Below, piece by piece: positions 31,246 through 35,670 of a stretch of DNA of 35,670 nt. The stretch comes from Candidatus Mediterraneibacter stercorigallinarum (GTDB lineage Bacteria > Bacillota > Clostridia > Lachnospirales > Lachnospiraceae). The stretch is from contig DXCD01000232.1 in the NCBI GenBank assembly GCA_019116185.1, positions 1 through 35,670 on the forward strand, read 5' to 3'. The position numbers were made by a program, and so were the translations under genes. Every line of letters starts with the position of its first letter. Positions within the stretch are counted from its first letter, which is position 1. Below the pieces are notes generated by a model. The model ran no database searches. It was not told the DNA's origin and was given only the letters and a program-made list of their open reading frames with translations.

Positions 31246-32732
31246 GCTATATCCTCCCTTTCCCGTGTATCATCCGATGTTTCCATATATTCTGTGTCCG
31301 TTTTTCCCTGTCTCCGGAACTGTTTCCCCGACTGTCCGCGCGTATCCTCACTTATCCATCCTCTGTCTTTGCAGATCTTATCAGCCGCCCGTCCCGCGAA
31401 CACAAGGCTCTCCAGGAGTGAATTGCTTGCCAGCCGGTTCGCCCCGTGCACGCCGTTGCAGCTCGTCTCTCCTGCCGCGTACAGATGCTCCATGGAGGTC
31501 CTGCTGTCGCTGTCCACCCAGATGCCGCCCATGAAATAATGCTGAGCGGGCACTACGGGGATCGCCTCTTTTGTGACGTCGAACCCTTCTTCCAGACAGT
31601 GCTGATAGATATTCGGGAAATGCTTCAGGATCTTTTCTTTCTCTATATCCTTCATGGACAGCCACACATGGTCTGTTCCGTCTTTTTCCATCTGTTCCCG
31701 GATCGCCGCGGTCACCACGTCGCGGGGGAGCAGTTCGTTGACAAACCGCTCTCCGTTCTTATTGAGAAGGACCGCGCCCTCTCCCCGGACAGACTCCGAG
31801 ATCAGGAATCTCCGTCCCGGCTTCCTGGAATACAATGTAGTAGGATGAATCTGCACATAGTCCAGATGTTCCAGACGGACGCCGTGCTTCTTCGCGATCA
31901 CCAGCGCGTCCCCCGTCAGATGCGGGAAATTGGTAGAATGCTTATATCTGCCGCCGATCCCGCCGCTGGCAAGAATGGTATCCTTCGCATAGATCTTGAT
32001 CGTCCCGCCTGCCTGTACAGCGCTGTCTCTGTCCGCTGTAGTGCCGGCCGCTGCCCTTCCGTCTGTCGGCTGACCGTCTTTTCCGACTTTTTGGGCAATG
32101 ATCCCCGTGCATTTTCCATCCCTGACAATGATGTCTGTCATTGCAGTGTACTCCCAGATCTCCACGTGATCAAGCTCACGCACCCGTGCAAGGAGCCTGC
32201 TGGTGATTTCTTTTCCTGTAATGTCCTCGTGGAAAAGTATTCTCGGCCTGGAATGGGCGCCTTCCCTTGTAAACGCATATCCCTTCAGCAGCCCTTCTTT
32301 TTCCGTATCCTGATCTGTATCCCCGGATACCTGCTGACCCGCCGGATGTCCGGCAGCCTCATCCGGATGCACGGCGGCCGCGGCCGGATTTCCTTCTGCC
32401 GGCTGCTCCGCCGCCCTCTGAAACTCCACGCCGTATCCGATCAGATCCCCTATTACCGCCTGGGAGCTGCGGATCATAATATCCACGGATTCCTTCCGGT
32501 TCTCATAATGCCCGGCCCGCATCGTGTCTTCAAAATAGCTGTCATAATCCGCTTCATTTCTGAGGACACAGATACCGCCCTGGGCGAGAAATGAATCACT
32601 GCTCTCCACATCTGATTTTGTGATCATGATGATCCTTTTGTCCCGGGGCAGATTCAGGGCGCTGTAAAGCCCTGCCACCCCGGTGCCCACGATCACCACG
32701 TCTGCATATTCTTCTCTTTCTGCTGTTCCCAT
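31242..32732 (-). CDS. nadB: L-aspartate oxidase
   Basis: This FAD enzyme oxidises aspartate to iminoaspartate, the first step of de novo NAD synthesis. It has 496 residues. The FAD-binding motif is VVIVGTGVAGLY near 12-23. The active-site region includes GAHSRPRILFHEDITG, GGIGGRYKHSTNFPHLTGDAL and the final HGANRLASNSLLESLVFAGRAA. Two Ala/Gly/Gln/Thr/Asp-rich insertions, near 107-149 and 205-228, are not usual. The helical C-terminal domain of the long NadB form is replaced by a short polar tail. It is cotranscribed with nadA 40 bases upstream. Confidence 0.95.
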   Translation of the reverse strand: MGTAEREEYADVVIVGTGVAGLYSALNLPRDKRIIMITKSDVESSDSFLAQGGICVLRNEADYDSYFEDTMRAGHYENRKESVDIMIRSSQAVIGDLIGYGVEFQRAAEQPAEGNPAAAAVHPDEAAGHPAGQQVSGDTDQDTEKEGLLKGYAFTREGAHSRPRILFHEDITGKEITSRLLARVRELDHVEIWEYTAMTDIIVRDGKCTGIIAQKVGKDGQPTDGRAAAGTTADRDSAVQAGGTIKIYAKDTILASGGIGGRYKHSTNFPHLTGDALVIAKKHGVRLEHLDYVQIHPTTLYSRKPGRRFLISESVRGEGAVLLNKNGERFVNELLPRDVVTAAIREQMEKDGTDHVWLSMKDIEKEKILKHFPNIYQHCLEEGFDVTKEAIPVVPAQHYFMGGIWVDSDSRTSMEHLYAAGETSCNGVHGANRLASNSLLESLVFAGRAADKICKDRGWISEDTRGQSGKQFRRQGKTDTEYMETSDDTREREDIA

Positions 32733-32771
32733 TTCTGTTCTGCCTCTTTTCTTCTATACCTGCCGGCTTGT

Positions 32772-33677
32772 TTACCTGGCCAGCTCAAGCATCCGTTCCA
32801 GAGCCTTCTTTGCCTCTTTGCGGACAAGATCGCTCACCGTCACTTCATTCTCTCCGGTCTTCAGCACATGAAGCACCTTCTCAAGAGTGACCGTCTTCAT
32901 ATCCCGGCACACAGGTTCTGTATCCGTAAAATAAAACCGCTTCTCCGGATACCTTTTTTCCAGTTCATATCTTACGCCGTTTTCTGTGCAGACGATAAAT
33001 TCACGCGCGCTGCTCCTGCCTGCATACTGAATAATGCCCGAGGTGCTCCCCACATAATCTGACATCCGGCAGAGTTTTTCCGGACATTCCGGGTGGGTAA
33101 GTACTTCTGCGTCAGGATGCGCGGCTTTTGCGTTCTCGACCTCAACCAGGGACATCTGCTCATGGACCGGACAGAATCCTTCATTAAAGATAACATGCTT
33201 CTCCGGCACCTGCTCTGCCACGAACCGCGCCAGATTCCTGTCCGGGATAAAGAAAATATTCCTGTTCGGCAGCGCTTTCACAATGCCCACTGCATTGGCA
33301 GAAGTAACACATACATCCGAATGCCGTTTCAGCTCCGCAGTGGAATTAATATAGCAGACAACAGCCAGATCCTCATACTCTTCCCTCATACGCCGGATCG
33401 TCTCCGCATCCGCCATGTGCGCCATAGCGCAGTCCGCCCGCGCGTCCGGCATGAGCACCTTCTTCTCCGGATTCAGGATCTTCGCGCTCTCTCCCATGAA
33501 GGACACGCCGCAGAACACGATGGTCTGCTGCCCAAGCCCTGCCGCGGCTTTGCTCAGATAAAAAGAATCCCCTATATAATCTGCGATTTCCTGCACTTCC
33601 GGGGGCACGTAATAATGCGCAAGGATCACTGCATTTTTCTCCTGTTTCAACTGTTCGATCTCATCTCTGACTGTCAT
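32772..33677 (-). CDS. nadA: Quinolinate synthase
   Basis: This 4Fe-4S enzyme condenses iminoaspartate with dihydroxyacetone phosphate to form quinolinate, the second step of de novo NAD synthesis. It has 301 residues, the short bacterial form. The cluster cysteines are visible at C83 (ADCAMA), C169 (EGFCPVH) and C257 (PVCRDMKTV). AHYYVPPEVQEIADYIGDSFYL and CVTSANAV are family hallmarks. I chose the start at 33677 because GAGGTG lies 7 bases upstream; a longer frame starts at 33698. It is the first gene of nadA-nadB-nadC-niaR. Confidence 0.97.
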   Translation of the reverse strand: MTVRDEIEQLKQEKNAVILAHYYVPPEVQEIADYIGDSFYLSKAAAGLGQQTIVFCGVSFMGESAKILNPEKKVLMPDARADCAMAHMADAETIRRMREEYEDLAVVCYINSTAELKRHSDVCVTSANAVGIVKALPNRNIFFIPDRNLARFVAEQVPEKHVIFNEGFCPVHEQMSLVEVENAKAAHPDAEVLTHPECPEKLCRMSDYVGSTSGIIQYAGRSSAREFIVCTENGVRYELEKRYPEKRFYFTDTEPVCRDMKTVTLEKVLHVLKTGENEVTVSDLVRKEAKKALERMLELAR

Positions 33678-33765
33678 ATGTACACCTCTTTTTCTCACTG
33701 TTCTCCCGGAGTTTTCCGAACTCGCAGTTCCATTTCCTGTTCTCCGGTCTCAGCCCATGGTGCTC

Positions 33766-33794
33766 ATTATAGCACCTGTATTTACATGTGACAA
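33766..33794 (-). promoter_or_regulatory. Promoter of the nad operon
   Basis: On the minus strand TTGTCA (plus 33789-33794) and TATAAT (33766-33771) are exactly 17 bases apart. Confidence 0.75.
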
Positions 33795-33802
33795 GACACC
33801 TG
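33772..33802. promoter_or_regulatory. Candidate NiaR operator
   Basis: The plus strand reads CATGTGACAAGACACCTG at 33785-33802, two inverted copies of a CAGGTGTC-like half-site with 6 of 8 bases matching. A third CACCTGT lies at 33773-33779. The array covers the -35 and the spacer of the nad promoter. The half-site fits what I recall of NiaR boxes, and the repressor gene is in the same operon. Confidence 0.65.
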
Positions 33803-33852
33803 AATTTACAAAAACTTTACTATTGGATCCCTCTCTTTTGTCACTATTGCGC

Positions 33853-33913
33853 AAAAAGACAGCCGCACCGGCTGTGCTCCCTTCCGGAAGCAGAGCGCCG
33901 ATGCAGCTGTCTC
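33853..33913 (-). terminator. Terminator of the yfcE-NYN operon
   Basis: On the minus strand ACAGCTGCATCGGC pairs with GCCGGTGCGGCTGT using two G-U pairs. The loop contains a smaller GCTC/GAGC stem, and TCTTTTTG follows. It starts about 20 bases after the NYN stop. Confidence 0.8.
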
Positions 33914-33935
33914 GCATTTCCAATATTTGTTCTTC

Positions 33936-34904
33936 TTATTCTTCGCTCATATACACGGCTCTTGTCCTCTCACCGTCTTCCACGATCTCCACATTCGGGA
34001 AACTCTGGATATACTGCTTGAACTGTGAAAATCCATAGTCCCGGACCTTAAAGTTCCCGAACCTTGCCCTGATCCGGTTCCCCAGCGACCCGAGCGAGAT
34101 CCCGTATCTCCCGTTCGCCTTTATCTGCCGGAGAATGTATTCCTCAACCATCTCCTGCCTGCTCTTATCCTCATAGAGAGTGACAGAAACCTTCGTTCCC
34201 TCCTGAATAAGTTTTAATTTCGGCAGTGTCTCAAGGAACTTTGACAGCAGGCTGTAACCATAACGCCGCACGTCAAAGTCAGGGTACAGCTTGACCAGGC
34301 GGCTGCCGACTTCACCCAATCCGGTCTCGCGGTCATTATTCTGATTTTCTGTAATGATCTTGACCACTGCCTCTTCAATCTGCTCCTTGGACGCGGCAAT
34401 CTCTTTCTTCCGTTCTTTTGCATGATGCTGATGGGCTGTGCCCTTTTCTTCCTTCTCATCCTTATCCGTATTATCTTCCAACAGGAGCTCCAGCACGGTA
34501 AAAATGTCGCACGCCTTGCGGAACGGAGACGGAGTCTTATCTTCCCCCATACCGATCACTGTCTTCCCGCTCTCCCTCAGCCGGCTCGCCAGCTTCGTAA
34601 AATCACTGTCACTGGATACCAGGCAGAAGCCTTCCAGCTCGCTCGTATAAAGCATGTCCATAGCGTCGATGATCATCGCCGAATCCGTGGCATTTTTCCC
34701 CGTAGTGTAGCTGAACTGCTGGATCGGTGTAATAGAATTCTGCAGAAGCTCTTCCTTCCAGCTCGCGTTGTTCGTCTTCGTCCAGTCCCCGTAGATCCTC
34801 TTATATGTCACATTACCGTACTTGGACAGCTCATCCAGTATGGGCTTGATATATTTTGCCGACACATTGTCCGCATCGATCAGCAGCGCGAATCTGTCTT
34901 CCAT
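33936..34904 (-). CDS. NYN-domain ribonuclease with two OST-HTH/LOTUS domains
   Basis: This is a predicted RNA-cleaving protein of 322 residues. Residues 1 to about 140 form the NYN (LabA/DUF88, PIN-like) domain, with acidic residues D10 (LLIDADNVS), D74, D99 and D101 (SSDSDF) and the following TPSPFRKACDIF. A charged Lys/Glu/His-rich linker (about 145-170) leads to two OST-HTH/LOTUS domains, near 175-245 (EVGSRLVKLYPDFDVRRYGYSLLSKFL) and 250-320 (LGNRIRARFGNFKVRDYGFSQFKQYI). LOTUS domains bind RNA, including G-rich forms, in other systems. The gene starts inside the end of yfcE, overlapping by 25 bases. Confidence 0.9.
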   Translation of the reverse strand: MEDRFALLIDADNVSAKYIKPILDELSKYGNVTYKRIYGDWTKTNNASWKEELLQNSITPIQQFSYTTGKNATDSAMIIDAMDMLYTSELEGFCLVSSDSDFTKLASRLRESGKTVIGMGEDKTPSPFRKACDIFTVLELLLEDNTDKDEKEEKGTAHQHHAKERKKEIAASKEQIEEAVVKIITENQNNDRETGLGEVGSRLVKLYPDFDVRRYGYSLLSKFLETLPKLKLIQEGTKVSVTLYEDKSRQEMVEEYILRQIKANGRYGISLGSLGNRIRARFGNFKVRDYGFSQFKQYIQSFPNVEIVEDGERTRAVYMSEE

Positions 34905-35452
34905 GTCATGTAGTCCTCCCCCTCAAGATTTTTCCAGGTAAACGCTCCGTCCTCCCAGATCATATAGCTGTGAGCTGAACCTTCTTTCGGTATGGATACA
35001 GAACCCGGGTTCAGATACCGGTATGTCCTTCCCTCCATATCCATGATCTCCTCGCAGGCAGGGACGTGGGTATGTCCGTTCAAAAGGATGTCCCCCTGTT
35101 TCAGCGGCGGGAGCTGATGCGGATTGTAAACATGCCCATGGGTAACAAATACTGTGCCCGTGCGCGGCAGCTCCAGAAGGCAGTATTCCGCCATAACCGG
35201 AAAGTCCAGCACCATCTGGTCCACCTCTGTATCGCAGTTGCCCCTCACGCAGAGCAGATGTTCTTTCATGGGATTCAGCATTGCAATGACCTCTTTGGGC
35301 GCATAGCCTCCCGGCAGGTCATTCCTCGGGCCATGATACAGGATATCCCCCAGAAGCAGAAGCCTGTCCGCCCCTTCTCTCCTATATGCCTCAAGCATCT
35401 GTCTGCAGTACAATGCAGAGCCGTGTATATCAGATGCGATCATAAGTTTCAT
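34880..35452 (-). CDS. yfcE: YfcE family metallophosphodiesterase
   Basis: This is a 190-residue phosphodiesterase of the MJ0936/YfcE family with two metal ions. The ligand motifs are SDIHG (D8, H10), GDILYHGPRN (D36), GNCD (N72), THGH (H105, H107) and NGHTH (H127, H129). Family members hydrolyse small phosphodiesters in vitro, and the natural substrate is unknown. I chose the start at 35452 because GGAGGG lies about 10 bases upstream; an open frame reaches 35611 without a ribosome site. It is cotranscribed with the NYN-LOTUS gene. Confidence 0.9.
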   Translation of the reverse strand: MKLMIASDIHGSALYCRQMLEAYRREGADRLLLLGDILYHGPRNDLPGGYAPKEVIAMLNPMKEHLLCVRGNCDTEVDQMVLDFPVMAEYCLLELPRTGTVFVTHGHVYNPHQLPPLKQGDILLNGHTHVPACEEIMDMEGRTYRYLNPGSVSIPKEGSAHSYMIWEDGAFTWKNLEGEDYMTWKTDSRC

Positions 35453-35544
35453 ATATAAAAAGCCCTCCTTAAATTTCCTTTTTCCATTATATCTTTCATG
35501 AGAAAACGCGTCAACCACGGTTCTTCGCACTTTTTCTCCCCCTC

Positions 35545-35613
35545 TTGACAACGGTGCTATAGTATAGGTGTAGCAAGAAAATACACTTAACAAAACCTCT
35601 TTGTTATACAAAG
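35545..35613 (+). promoter_or_regulatory. Promoter and leader of the gene starting at 35658
   Basis: A TTGACA at 35545-35550 and an extended -10, TGCTATAGT (35555-35563), are present but too close to be one promoter, so the exact start is uncertain. The leader contains two mutually exclusive hairpins: TAACAAA-ACCTC-TTTGTTA (35588-35606) and CTTTG-TTATA-CAAAG (35599-35613). Confidence 0.45.
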
Positions 35614-35657
35614 TTGAAGGCTGCTAAGCGTGATTCAGTGATTGGAGGAAAAGATAA

Positions 35658-35670
35658 ATGAATACTTTAA
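35658..35670 (+). CDS. Start of an unidentified plus-strand gene (partial)
   Basis: ATG at 35658 follows TTGGAGGAAAAG at good spacing and reads M-N-T-L before the window ends. Too little is visible to name it. It is divergent from yfcE. Confidence 0.5.

Noticed and set aside
31446..32594. A 382-codon open frame on the plus strand opposite nadB
   Set aside because: It is a shadow of the GC-rich nadB coding strand. Its translation has no recognisable domain and nadB is unmistakable.
1..35670. tRNA, rRNA, CRISPR array, prophage or intact insertion sequence
   Set aside because: I looked for cloverleaf ends, regularly spaced repeats, integrases and transposases with terminal repeats, and saw none. 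Only the Rpn relic hints at mobile DNA.

Overview
The window looks like a chromosome segment of a gut-type Firmicute, most likely Lachnospiraceae (Clostridia). The evidence is a Na+/H+ V-type (A/V) ATPase operon, AGGAGG-type ribosome sites, NiaR-controlled NAD genes, ECF-type vitamin transporters and several families that I associate with Lachnospiraceae. The assignment is inference from gene content; there is no rRNA, tRNA or CRISPR array to anchor it.

Layout. 1-9468 (+): V-type ATPase genes in the order (unidentified tail)-I-K-F-E-A-B, then a 2.2 kb interruption, then D. The interruption holds a TIGR04076 protein, a compact two-RNA locus that I read as a par/Fst-like type I toxin-antitoxin module, a DUF5655 protein, a VOC-fold protein and a lipoprotein. 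9437-12674 (-): a GltD-like flavoprotein, a DUF6145-type protein, birA and a relic of an Rpn/PDDEXK transposase-like gene. 12924-14630 (+): a small secreted His-rich protein with a calcium-loop motif, an ECF sigma factor and an RsgI-like anti-sigma factor. 14658-18783 (-): a marR-led operon encoding a heterodimeric ABC exporter with one degenerate ATP site. 19024-19905 (+): a divergent LysR regulator. 19887-22697 (-): coaBC, an ECF transporter S component and coaX (pantothenate to CoA). 22974-24993 (+): a helical-bundle protein, a DnaQ-like exonuclease, a small Cys protein and a Uma2 nuclease. 25067-25809 (+): queT behind a long structured leader that ends in a preQ1-I riboswitch candidate. 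25983-29653 (-): a methyltransferase and a large membrane-anchored beta-propeller protein with a C39-like tail. 29805-33677 (-): nadA-nadB-nadC-niaR with a NiaR-type operator over the promoter. 33936-35452 (-): a YfcE phosphodiesterase and a NYN nuclease carrying two OST-HTH/LOTUS domains. A new plus-strand gene starts at 35658.

How the parts work together. The nad operon makes NAD precursors de novo and includes its own niacin-sensing repressor. The coa cluster takes up a vitamin, probably pantothenate, and converts it to CoA intermediates. The sigma/anti-sigma pair probably responds to an envelope signal and may control the adjacent secreted protein. The marR gene probably represses its own exporter operon through ACTGTT half-sites.

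The item most worth following up is the 7.07-7.37 kb locus. A 28-residue membrane peptide on the minus strand faces a ~75 nt plus-strand RNA. The two converge on one perfect hairpin, and repeats in the small RNA are complementary to the start of the peptide gene. This reproduces the architecture of enterococcal par. Also notable are the overlapping divergent marR/lysR promoters, the unexplained repeats in the queT leader, and the propeller/C39-like protein.
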